A stretch of DNA of 16,976 nucleotides from Nitrospirota bacterium (GCA_016208845.1 JACQXH010000091.1:1-16976); one strand, 5' to 3'; shown: positions 7,537 to 14,750, numbered from the stretch's first letter. The notes: generated by a model not told the origin, from the letters alone. Numbers and translations are program-made.

Positions 7537-7949
7537 GTTATTTCCTCTAATATTTTTACTGCATCCTGAATATACTTCGGGCCTTTATCCTTTGCGATCC
7601 TGGTGGCTCCAGGAGATTTTATATCACAACCGAGGAGCTCCCTGCAAACAATGGAATTATTATGCGCCTTGAATTTATCCATAAAATTTTCCACGAGATC
7701 ATAAGTTCTATCCTTTGCTTTCTTATCGTCCGGCCTGCTCATCCCGTATTTGAGGCCGATGATCATAAATGCCCCTGCCACCGCCCCGCAGGTTTCGCCT
7801 CTCCGGCCCATTCCACCGCCAATAGGACTCCCGATCTTCAGGGCCGTCTCCTGCTCCAGATTAAACTCAGCACTGTATACAGCAAGAAGCGCCTGTGCGC
7901 AGTTAAAACCCTGTTTGAAAAATGATACGGCTATTTCGGATTTTGTCAT
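7533..7949 (-). CDS. C_GCAxxG_C_C family (putative redox) protein
   Basis: 138 residues of the C_GCAxxG_C_C family, small proteins with conserved cysteines thought to be redox active or metal binding. Visible features are GFNCAQALL near residue 17, GSPIGGGMGRRGETCGAVAG near 40-59, and a late pair in IVCRELLGCD. No signal peptide is seen. It is the first gene of a two-gene minus-strand unit with moaC, joined by an ATGA overlap, so a link to molybdoenzyme or electron-transfer metabolism is possible but only inferred. The ribosome-binding site is weak (GGAATG about ten bases before the ATG). Confidence 0.85.
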   Translation of the reverse strand: MTKSEIAVSFFKQGFNCAQALLAVYSAEFNLEQETALKIGSPIGGGMGRRGETCGAVAGAFMIIGLKYGMSRPDDKKAKDRTYDLVENFMDKFKAHNNSIVCRELLGCDIKSPGATRIAKDKGPKYIQDAVKILEEIT

Positions 7950-8045
7950 GATTGCTTCATTCCAGTTTTTTTAATTCTAACATTATTCTTTTTTTGATGC
8001 CAGATAAGGTATATTTGTAAACCTCTTGTGCTAATATAGTCTACA

Positions 8046-9271
8046 ATGAAACGGGTAGTGATCACAGGCATCGGCGCTGTTACGCCGCTGGGCAACGATA
8101 TGGAGACCACATGGAAAAATCTGACGGCGGGGCTTCCAGGAATAAGTCGCATAACTAAATTTGATTCTTCATCGCTGTCGAGCAGAATTGCCGGAGAATT
8201 AAAAAACTTTGTTCCGGAAAATTATATGCCCCGGAAGGATATTTTAAGGCTTGATCCATTTGTGCATTACGCATTTGCAGCGGCGATAATGGCTGCGGAG
8301 GATGCAGGCATAATGCAGAAGGGGGAAAGGGGCAGGGGGCAAGGGGCAAGAGGCATGGGGTATGGGGCAAGAGGCAGGCCACCCGTCACTCGAGACCTCA
8401 GGGATCGTCATCGGTTCAAGCAGGGGCGGAATTATGAGTATGGAAAAGGCTATGGAACAATATCTTCTGAATGGCAGATCATTCTCAGCCTATCTCATGT
8501 CTTCAAGCACGATCAACATGGCGTCATCATATATTTCCATTAGACTTGGAATAAAAGGGCCTTCGCTCGGCATATCAACTGCCTGTGCGTCGGGGACAAA
8601 TGCAATAGGTGAAGCTACGCGAATGATCCGCCATGGTGAAATAGATATCGCCTTTGCAGGCGGTGCAGAAGCGCCTGTTTGTAAATTAGCTGTCGGAGGG
8701 TATGGGGCCTCAGGGGCTCTTTCACGAAGAAATGATGAGCCAGAAAAAGCGAGCAGGCCTTTTGATAAAGACAGGGACGGTTTTGTAATATCCGAAGGCG
8801 CCGGTATAGTTATTCTTGAAGAACTTCAGCATGCCCTGAAGAGGAATGCGCACATCTATGCCGAGATTGCTGGTTATGGAACATCCTCTGATGCGTATCG
8901 CCAGACAAAACCAGACAGCAGCGGCGAAGCCCTGGCAATTGACAGAGCATTGAAAGATGCGCTCGTTTCCCCTGCTGAAGTTGATTATATAAATGCACAT
9001 GCAACATCAACCGTTCTTGGATACGTAGCAGAAGCACAGGCAATAAAAAAAGTCTTCGGCAGCCGGAGCCGTAGAAACAGCGATAACCGCTTTGTCCATC
9101 AGCAGGGGGGTAATAATACCTGCGATTAATCTTGAACAACCGGATATCGATTATGAGCTGAATCAAGTGACTGCGCTTACTAATAAAGACATGGATATTG
9201 CGATATCCAATTCCTTTGGCTTTGGCGGGGCTAACGCCGTGCTCGTGCTAAAGAAATTAAAACATATTTGA
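8046..9271 (+). pseudogene. fabF: Beta-ketoacyl-ACP synthase II (fabF-like), disrupted twice
   Basis: The protein is readable only by changing frame twice. Part 1 (8046-8327) begins MKRVVITGIGAVTPLGNDME, the usual KAS II start. A 49-bp heptamer array (8328-8376) then shifts the frame. Part 2 (8377 to about 9060) carries the nucleophile Cys in STACASGTNAIG, then SRPFDKDRDGFVISEGAGI and the catalytic His in NAHATSTVLG. Near 9061 the frame shifts again and about 20 residues are missing: AIKKVFG runs almost directly into AGAVETAITAL, so the STKSMTGHLLGA-type segment with the catalytic Lys and second His is gone. Part 3 ends with SNSFGFGGANAVLVLKKL. The enzyme cannot be active as read. A chimeric assembly or sequencing error is possible for the second lesion. 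No clear ribosome-binding site precedes the ATG. Confidence 0.85.
8328..8376 (+). repeat. Seven tandem AGGGGCA-type heptamers inside fabF
   Basis: Seven 7-base units in perfect phase: 8328, 8335, 8342, 8349, 8356, 8363 and 8370 each begin a unit of the form (A/G/T)G(G/A)GG(C/T)A. Total length is 49 bases, which is 1 modulo 3. The array begins at a codon boundary after MQKGE; deleting it continues with GHPSLETSGIVIGSS in one frame. Confidence 0.9.
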
Positions 9272-9297
9272 TTTTTCCTCCCTTTTTATGCTATAAA
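9268..9297 (+). promoter_or_regulatory. Candidate sigma70 promoter of the rpsF operon
   Basis: TTGATT at 9268-9273 and TATAAA at 9292-9297 are 18 bases apart, giving a start near 9304 and a leader of about 98 bases before rpsF. The -35 box overlaps the stop codon of the broken fabF. Judged by eye. Confidence 0.4.
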
Positions 9298-9307
9298 ATT
9301 AAGTCCT

Positions 9308-9376
9308 TGCCCTTATCCTTTTTTAGAGATAAGGGCATAACTCAATATTGAGTAAGGCGTGCTATCTGGTCCGCCT
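9308..9376 (+). promoter_or_regulatory. Structured leader of rpsF (possible autoregulatory site)
   Basis: Three stem candidates follow one another: a perfect 10-bp stem TGCCCTTATC (9308-9317) with GATAAGGGCA (9328-9337), a 12-base palindrome CTCAATATTGAG at 9341-9352, and AGGCG (9355-9359) with CGCCT (9372-9376) containing a CCG at 9371-9373. No U-run follows the first stem, so it is not a typical terminator. S6:S18 complexes are known to bind a leader structure with a conserved CCG in some bacteria; whether this is one is an inference. Confidence 0.4.
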
Positions 9377-9401
9377 ATATTAATCCATAAGGAGACGATA
9401 A

Positions 9402-9791
9402 ATGAATTTCTACGAGAACCTTATCATACTTGAGCCCACTCTTGATGAAAAAGCCGCAGATGAAGCAATCGAAAAGATAAAGGAAGTTATAGTTAAAAAG
9501 GGCGGAGAAGTCCTTAAAACAGATAAGTGGGGACGCAAAAGGCTTGCGTATGTATTAAAGAAGCGCAAAGAGGGAATATATGTGCTTCTGATTTTTAAGG
9601 CCCCTCCTCTTGCAATTGTGGAGCTTGAAAGATATTACAAAGTATTTGATCCTGTCATTAAATTCATCTTTGTAAAACTCAAAAGCAAACAGGTGAGCGC
9701 CATGTTGCCCGCGCTGCCCCCGGCTTCTGCTCAAGACAGCGGCAAGATGGCCCCGGCAGCACCGGCAGGGGGAGTTAAAGATGTTCAATAA
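9402..9791 (+). CDS. rpsF: 30S ribosomal protein S6
   Basis: 129 residues. The S6 ferredoxin-like core spans about residues 1-95: it opens MNFYENLIILEPTLDEKA, then KWGRKRLAYVLKKRKEGIYV and YYKVFDPVIKFIFVKL. A low-complexity Ala/Pro-rich tail of about 30 residues follows, common in S6 and not expected to be folded. S6 pairs with S18 on the platform of the small subunit. AAGGAG seven bases before the ATG fixes the start. It overlaps ssb by 11 bases, which implies translational coupling. Confidence 0.97.
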   Translation: MNFYENLIILEPTLDEKAADEAIEKIKEVIVKKGGEVLKTDKWGRKRLAYVLKKRKEGIYVLLIFKAPPLAIVELERYYKVFDPVIKFIFVKLKSKQVSAMLPALPPASAQDSGKMAPAAPAGGVKDVQ

Positions 9792-10176
9792 GGTCATCCT
9801 CATTGGGAATCTTACGAAAGATCCTGAGGTCAGGTATACCCCGCAGGGAACTTCTGTCTGCAGCTTTGGAATTGCCGTTAATCGCAGGTACAAGCAGGGT
9901 GATGAACAGAAAGAAGAGGTCACTTTTATAAATGTCGTGGTTTTCGGCAAACAGGCTGATACATGCGGTCAATATTTAAACAAAGGCAGCTCTGTGCTTG
10001 TCGAGGGAAGGCTGCAGGAAAGACGATGGGAGACGGAAGACGGGCAGAAAAGGAGCCGGCATGAGGTCGTTGCACAATCAGTGCGGTTTCTGCCCAAGAG
10101 GTCCGGGGCAACTCCGTCTGGCGGGGCTGACGAATCCGTTCCTCCAGACGAGACAACGGACTTAGAACCGTTTTAG
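9781..10176 (+). CDS. ssb: Single-stranded DNA-binding protein
   Basis: 131 residues. OB-fold at about 1-105 beginning MFNKVILIGNLTKDPEVRYT, with FINVVVFGKQADTCGQYLNK and GSSVLVEGRLQERRWE. A short Gly/Ser/Pro linker ends in an acidic tip, TTDLEPF, close to the usual DD(I/L)PF tip that recruits DNA repair and replication partners. Homotetramer in replication and recombination. The start follows GGGGGAG inside the end of rpsF. Confidence 0.97.
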   Translation: MFNKVILIGNLTKDPEVRYTPQGTSVCSFGIAVNRRYKQGDEQKEEVTFINVVVFGKQADTCGQYLNKGSSVLVEGRLQERRWETEDGQKRSRHEVVAQSVRFLPKRSGATPSGGADESVPPDETTDLEPF

Positions 10177-10186
10177 AAATACTGAA

Positions 10187-10255
10187 GATTCAAGATACAT
10201 GATATAGGATAGAAAAGTCTGTATCGTGCACCGTGAATCTTGCACCATGCATCCG
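10187..10255. repeat. Heptamer-periodic inverted-arm element C
   Basis: The ssb-rpsR gap contains four left-arm units at 10187-10214, each beginning GAT (GATTCAA, GATACAT and so on), a six-base centre at 10215-10220, and five right-arm units at 10221-10255 (for example GCACCGT, GAATCTT, GCACCAT). The right arm read on the other strand gives GATTCAC- and GATGCAT-like units, so the arms are inverted. The base composition differs from elements A and B but period and design are the same. Confidence 0.7.
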
Positions 10256-10277
10256 TAATATAGAAAGGAGTTTGAAA

Positions 10278-10505
10278 TTGCACTATCAGAGAAGATTTCA
10301 GGTAAAACGATTCTGTAAATTTTGTGCGGATAAGTCAGTGAGCATAGATTATAAGGACATAAAAATGCTCCGGGGCTATCTTACTGAAAAAGGCAAGATG
10401 ATCGCCGGCAGAATGAACGGCAATTGTGCAAGGCATCAGAGGGCCTTGACCACTGCCATAAAAAGGGCCAGGAATATAGCCCTTCTGCCGTTCGTGGAGA
10501 AATAA
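10278..10505 (+). CDS. rpsR: 30S ribosomal protein S18
   Basis: 75 residues from a TTG at 10278, seven bases after AAAGGAG (10264-10270); a longer frame back to 10233 would translate through a repeat and is rejected. Core motifs VKRFCKFCADK, SIDYKDIKMLRGYLTEKGKM and GNCARHQRALTTAIKRARNI are all present. The CxxC pair and CxxH form the zinc-type version of S18. Binds S6 and 16S rRNA on the platform. Its stop overlaps the next ATG by one base (TAATG). Confidence 0.96.
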   Translation: MHYQRRFQVKRFCKFCADKSVSIDYKDIKMLRGYLTEKGKMIAGRMNGNCARHQRALTTAIKRARNIALLPFVEK

Positions 10506-10786
10506 TGAGGGTTGACAAGGGGTGGACGGCTCCTCTTGCTGAGGAAATAATTAATGCACTCCTGAAGAAAAAACTTATTGAGCTTAAGGGCGCAAAGGGA
10601 AAAGTTGCCGATGTGCTTAATGAAATAATACTCGATGAGTTCAATGTGGAAGACCGGCTTAATAAAGAGGTAAGGGAACTGCTGAAGAAATATGATACTG
10701 AGATAGAAAAGGGGCGCATCGACTATCAAAAACTTTTTGAGCTGACTAAAAGAAAACTTGTCAGGGAGCGTAATATAATACTGTGA
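10505..10786 (+). CDS. DUF507 family protein, first copy
   Basis: 93 residues, DUF507 family, cytosolic and mostly helical. It starts at the ATG at 10505 within the rpsR stop (TAATG); the frame can be extended upstream only inside rpsR. Recognisable features are the N-terminal MRVDKGWTAPLAEEIINALL and the C-terminal DYQKLFELTKRKLVRERNII. The family usually occurs as adjacent pairs, as here, and has no established function. Its position directly after rpsR, in a coupled operon, hints at a translation-linked or constitutive role, which is inference only. Confidence 0.85.
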   Translation: MRVDKGWTAPLAEEIINALLKKKLIELKGAKGKVADVLNEIILDEFNVEDRLNKEVRELLKKYDTEIEKGRIDYQKLFELTKRKLVRERNIIL

Positions 10787-11061
10787 GGCTCTCTGAAGAG
10801 AAAGTCAGCCATTTAGCTCATGTTATATTGAGCGGGCTTCTGGCCAGGGACCAGATTACCCCCTTAGCTGAAGAAGGCGACATAAGGCGTGAGATCAAAA
10901 GGGTAATTGCCAATGAAGTAAAAATTGCGCAGGACATAGATTCCATAGTCAAGATAAAACTGCACTCCTATTCTAAAAAAATACCTGAAGGAAGCCCTGA
11001 GTGGGAGGTCCTCTATCAAAAGATTTTCCGTGAAGAAGCAGCTAAAAAGGGAAGGACTTAA
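10783..11061 (+). CDS. DUF507 family protein, second copy
   Basis: 92 residues from a GTG whose GTGA overlaps the stop of the first copy. The reading begins RLSEEKVSHLAHVILSGLL and contains REIKRVIANEVKIAQDIDSI and KIKLHSYSKKIPEGSPEWEV, close to the usual C-terminal DUF507 pattern. It resembles the first copy in its N-terminal half (charged start, AL(L/A)-rich helix), consistent with an old duplication. The next gene overlaps its end by 32 bases. Confidence 0.85.
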   Translation: MRLSEEKVSHLAHVILSGLLARDQITPLAEEGDIRREIKRVIANEVKIAQDIDSIVKIKLHSYSKKIPEGSPEWEVLYQKIFREEAAKKGRT

Positions 11062-13060
11062 AAAAGCCGCTTTTCCCTCTATACTGGCGCTTGCCTACAT
11101 ACTGTTTATTTTCCCTCCGGATTTTATCAAGACTGAGTTTGCGTTAATCATTGGTTTTTCAATCTTATTCATGATTACGGGCACCGGGCTGTACCGTTAT
11201 GTGCGTTACATAAAGACCGGTTTCCCCTTCTCAGGATGGAAGAGCCTGGAATTCCTTCTTCCCTTTCTGCTGTTCTTCGAAGGTTTGATCCAATTATCAG
11301 GCAGGCCATTATTGCATCTTGTCTATATTCCGTTCATCGTTATTATTTCAAGCAATTTCCCTCTTGCAATTGTTATAAGCTGTATAACAGCCATTTTCCT
11401 GCTCAGTATCCCCGGGCAATGGTGGGTCAAAGGATATCTGACCGGCGAGGGGGGCAGTTACTTGTCCATATTGATCACCGGCATCAGCTCATATTTCATT
11501 TTTTCCAAAAAAACAAAATTGACTGAAAAAGCCGTGCAGGACCTCAGGGACCTCAAGAGCAAGGCCTTAGATCTTGATACATCTGCAGAGGCCTCTCTCT
11601 TCGATGAGGACCGGTTCTCTCATTTAGTCAAATCCGTTCTTGATACAGAGAGGGAATTGAGAAAAATACTGGACTTTATGAAGAAGATAATGCAAACCGA
11701 TTCAATCACATTATTTTTCCTTGAAGACAATAAACTTTCCGCAAAGGCATCTACAGAGGACCTTCCAAAACCAGAATATCATAAAGAGAGTTATCTGAAG
11801 AGCGTAATAAGCTGGAGGAAGCCGCTAATTCAGTCACAGATCAGGGATGGACTCTTTGATTTCGGTTTCAAGACACCAAAAAGGACCATACATTCCTCTC
11901 TCTGCGTCCCTGTGTTTGATGGTGATATACCTCTTGGAGTTGTGGAGATTGTCAATAGCAGGGCCCATGCCTTCGGCGAACGCGAAGAGGACATTGCATT
12001 CACCTTTACGTCCCAAATTGTCGATATATTGAGAAAGGCACGGATTTATATGGAGGTAACGCGTTTTGCCAAAGGATTCAAGTCGCTTCACGATGCAGGC
12101 AGGATGTTCAGCACCTCGCTGAAACTTGAAGATATTGCCGTCAGGCTTGTTGAGCTGATCTTTGGCATGGTAGGTTCCTCAGCAGTCGGCTTTTTTATCC
12201 CTGACAAGGGAAAGCTTAGAATAATTGCAAAAAAAGGGTTTCAGCCTGAGGAAGAGAGTTTTTATCCCAAGGGCACATTTTTTGATCATATCTTGAAAAG
12301 TAAACAACTCCTTCATATTTCACGAATGAATAAAGAACAGGCAATAAATCCATTCAGGATGCCGGACGCCAGGACGTTTTATGGAATTCCGATAATCTCC
12401 TCTGAACAGGCGATGCTGGGCATACTCGCTATCAGTTCAAAAGAACCTGATGCCATAAGCTCATTCGACAGTCATTTTCTGAGCATTTTAGCAGACCAGG
12501 CGTCTTTGGCAATAACGAACGCGACCCTGCACAAAGAGGTTGAAAAGCTCGCCATGACCGACGGCCTCACAGGGCTTTACAATCACAAGCAATTTCAGCA
12601 AAGACTGGGTGAAGAGTTTCAGAGAGCAGAGAGAATGCCTCAGCCTATTACCTTAATGCTTATAGACCTGGACCATTTTAAAAAGATAAATGACACGCAT
12701 GGTCATCAGGCCGGCGATGCGGTGCTTGTCGGCGTATCTGCAATGCTTAAGAAGACCCTCAGGGGCATAGACATCATAGCAAGATACGGGGGAGAAGAAT
12801 TTGCCGCTGTATTGCTCAATGCAGAAAGCGGGGGCGCCAAAAAGATAGCTGAGCGGCTCAGGACCAAGGTTATGAACACGCCTTTTTTTGAGGAGGAGAA
12901 GAAATTGCATCTGACCCTGAGCGTGGGGATATCCACCTATCCACATGACGCATCAACAAAAGAGGAACTTATAAACAGGGCAGACCAGTCGCTTTATTAC
13001 GCAAAAAATCATGGCAGGAATCAGGTCTGCGTGTGGAAAGATGTCGAGGGTAGGGTTTAG
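11030..13060 (+). CDS. Membrane-anchored GAF-GAF diguanylate cyclase
   Basis: 676 residues. About five or six membrane segments at 13-160, a linker at 160-205 with helical charge, two GAF domains at about 210-337 and 350-497, and a C-terminal GGDEF domain at about 508-670. The catalytic motif is RYGGEEF (GGEEF at 587-591), with DGLTGLYN and the metal-binding DLDHFKKIND present. An I-site RxxD (RGID, 578-581) sits five residues before the motif, so product inhibition by c-di-GMP is expected. It makes c-di-GMP from two GTP, with GAF domains sensing an unknown ligand. Starts at a GTG inside the end of the DUF507 gene, with only a weak ribosome-binding site. Confidence 0.92.
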   Translation: MKKQLKREGLKKAAFPSILALAYILFIFPPDFIKTEFALIIGFSILFMITGTGLYRYVRYIKTGFPFSGWKSLEFLLPFLLFFEGLIQLSGRPLLHLVYIPFIVIISSNFPLAIVISCITAIFLLSIPGQWWVKGYLTGEGGSYLSILITGISSYFIFSKKTKLTEKAVQDLRDLKSKALDLDTSAEASLFDEDRFSHLVKSVLDTERELRKILDFMKKIMQTDSITLFFLEDNKLSAKASTEDLPKPEYHKESYLKSVISWRKPLIQSQIRDGLFDFGFKTPKRTIHSSLCVPVFDGDIPLGVVEIVNSRAHAFGEREEDIAFTFTSQIVDILRKARIYMEVTRFAKGFKSLHDAGRMFSTSLKLEDIAVRLVELIFGMVGSSAVGFFIPDKGKLRIIAKKGFQPEEESFYPKGTFFDHILKSKQLLHISRMNKEQAINPFRMPDARTFYGIPIISSEQAMLGILAISSKEPDAISSFDSHFLSILADQASLAITNATLHKEVEKLAMTDGLTGLYNHKQFQQRLGEEFQRAERMPQPITLMLIDLDHFKKINDTHGHQAGDAVLVGVSAMLKKTLRGIDIIARYGGEEFAAVLLNAESGGAKKIAERLRTKVMNTPFFEEEKKLHLTLSVGISTYPHDASTKEELINRADQSLYYAKNHGRNQVCVWKDVEGRV

Positions 13061-13361
13061 CTATGCCATATTGCAGTGAAAAGCCTTTTCATTCATTCTC
13101 GTCCCGAAGCATCGGGACTCCGAGGTATTTGATCGGTGACTTTTCACTTCAATGCGAAAGAGGATCCAAGCTTTAACCAATATTCTGCGCCATGACTGTC
13201 ACTCCCGCTTGCCTGTGCCCGATGTTTGGGTATCGGGAGTCTCGGAACGAGTCGTATCGACTTTCCGCAATATAGATTCCGGACAAGCCGGAATGACAAG
13301 CATAGGATATTAGATTTACAGTATTTAATAATTCGGGGAGAATACACTGGATATTAGAACA
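13061..13361. repeat. Gap with two palindromic repeat elements
   Basis: No gene is seen. An outer inverted repeat AGTGAAAAG (13075-13083) / CTTTTCACT (13140-13148) encloses a hairpin GTCCCGA (13101-13107) / TCGGGAC (13112-13118), which may end the upstream transcript. A second unit of 100 bases (13198-13297) has related inverted ends, GTCACTCCCG and CCGGAATGAC, and contains the pairs ACTCCCG/CGGGAGT (13201-13207 and 13234-13240) and ATTCCGG/CCGGAAT (13276-13282 and 13288-13294). Hairpins of the last type are common dispersed intergenic repeats in many bacteria. Confidence 0.65.
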
Positions 13362-14750
13362 TTGAAAAAGCAGGTCACTGCGCTGGATAAAAAATATCTC
13401 TGGCATCCTTTTACCCAGATGAAGGAGTGGGTGGAAAAAGACCCGGTAATTGTTACAGAGGGGCGCGGTTCTTTTGTTAAGGACATCTCAGGCCGGTGGT
13501 ATCTTGACGGAATATCATCCCTGTGGGTCTCAGTTCACGGTCATAGGAAAAAAGAGATAGACACTGCTATCAAGGATCAGATCGACAAGGTCAGCCACTC
13601 TACACTTCTGGGCCTCTCGCATCCGCCTTCGGCAATTTTGGCTGAGAAACTTGTACACATAGTGCAGGGGTCAGGGGATAAACAGAAAAACTCAGCGCTT
13701 AAAACTCAAAACTCAAAGTTAAGGAGGGTTTTTTATTCTGATGACGGTTCAACTGCGGTAGAAATAGCCCTTAAGATAGCGTTTCAGTACTGGCAGCATA
13801 TTGGCATAAAAAGCAAAAGAACGTTTCTCTCGCTGACAAACGCGTATCACGGCGACACTATAGGCGCGGTCAGCGTTGGAGGTATTGATCTTTTTCATGA
13901 TCTGTTTTCCCCCTTGCTCTTCAAGGCCTATAAGGCTCCATCTCCTTATTGTTACAGATGCGAACTTGGTAAGACATATCCTGCCTGCAAACTGCTCTGT
14001 CTTGATAAGATAGAAGATATAATGCATAAGCATCATAGGGAGATCGCGGGCATGATAATCGAGCCGCTTGTGCAGGGAGCAGGGGGGATGATCGTATCTC
14101 CGCCTGGATATTTAAAGGGAGTCAGGAGGCTGTGCAGTAAATATAATATCCTTATGATAGCAGATGAGGTTGCAACAGGTTTTGGAAGGACCGGCAGGAT
14201 GTTTGCCTTTGAACATGAAAAGGCATTCCCTGATATCCTCTGTCTTGCAAAAGGCATTACAGGCGGTTATCTTCCCCTTGCCGCAACCATTGCAACGGAA
14301 AAAATTTACAGTGCATTTTTAGGTGCATATAAAGATCTGAAGACCTTTTTCCATGGCCATACTTATACAGGCAACCAGCTGGCATGCGCTGCTGCCATTG
14401 CGAATCTTGAGGTATTCAAAAAAGAACGAACACTGAAGAAATTGCAGAAGAAAATCGAGGCGCTAAGCAAAGGCTTGTCTGAGATGGCAGGCTTTCCCAA
14501 TGTCGGTGATATAAGGCAAAAGGGATTTATGGTTGGCATTGAGCTGGTAAAAAACAAAAAGACAAAAGAACCTTATCTATTGGAAGAGACGATAGGCTGG
14601 AAGGTCTGCGGCCGGGCAAGAGAAAAGGGGCTTATGCTAAGGCCGCTTGGGAATGTTATCGTCCTGATGCCGCCGTTGAGTATCTCATATGATGAATTAA
14701 AAACCCTTATTAAAATAACGTCAGAATCAATAAGAGAGGTCATAGAATAA
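13362..14750 (+). CDS. bioA: Adenosylmethionine-8-amino-7-oxononanoate aminotransferase
   Basis: 462 residues, PLP fold-type I aminotransferase making 7,8-diaminopelargonate in biotin synthesis with SAM as amino donor. Motifs: KYLWHPFTQMKEW, GISSLWVSVHGH, FYSDDGSTAVEIALK, NAYHGDTIGAVSVGG, MIADEVATGFGRTG (PLP-binding Asp at about 268) and CLAKGITGGYLP (Schiff-base Lys at about 297), then FHGHTYTGNQLACAA. Residues about 102-120 (SGDKQKNSALKTQNSKL region) are an extra low-complexity stretch coded by a period-7 repeat, between LVHIVQ and RRVFYSDDG; it sits where family members have only a short loop. The start is uncertain: TTG at 13362 has no ribosome-binding site, while an in-frame CTG at 13347 lies six bases after GGGGAG. 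No other bio gene is nearby. Confidence 0.93.
   Translation: MKKQVTALDKKYLWHPFTQMKEWVEKDPVIVTEGRGSFVKDISGRWYLDGISSLWVSVHGHRKKEIDTAIKDQIDKVSHSTLLGLSHPPSAILAEKLVHIVQGSGDKQKNSALKTQNSKLRRVFYSDDGSTAVEIALKIAFQYWQHIGIKSKRTFLSLTNAYHGDTIGAVSVGGIDLFHDLFSPLLFKAYKAPSPYCYRCELGKTYPACKLLCLDKIEDIMHKHHREIAGMIIEPLVQGAGGMIVSPPGYLKGVRRLCSKYNILMIADEVATGFGRTGRMFAFEHEKAFPDILCLAKGITGGYLPLAATIATEKIYSAFLGAYKDLKTFFHGHTYTGNQLACAAAIANLEVFKKERTLKKLQKKIEALSKGLSEMAGFPNVGDIRQKGFMVGIELVKNKKTKEPYLLEETIGWKVCGRAREKGLMLRPLGNVIVLMPPLSISYDELKTLIKITSESIREVIE
13667..13722 (+). repeat. In-frame heptamer array inside bioA
   Basis: Period-7 array of about eight units. AAACTCA occurs three times in phase, at 13688, 13702 and 13709, with diverged units GGGGTCA, GGGGATA, AACAGAA, GCGCTTA and AAGTTAA around them. 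Six units (13681-13722) are 42 bases, or 14 codons, close to the apparent excess over a typical BioA. The reading frame stays open. Confidence 0.65.

Noticed and set aside
7306..7974. Plus-strand frames opposite moaC and its partner
   Set aside because: They mirror well-supported minus-strand genes with full family motifs and have no recognisable content.
8377..8543. Continuation of the first fabF frame past the heptamers
   Set aside because: The translation (RDRHRFKQGRN and onward) has no ketosynthase similarity, while the other frame does; it is out-of-frame read-through.
9308..9337. Rho-independent terminator before rpsF
   Set aside because: The stem is perfect but no T-run follows on the plus strand, and it falls inside the likely rpsF leader.
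10233..10277. Upstream extension of rpsR
   Set aside because: It would translate part of repeat C; S18 proteins begin close to the TTG at 10278, which has a proper ribosome-binding site.
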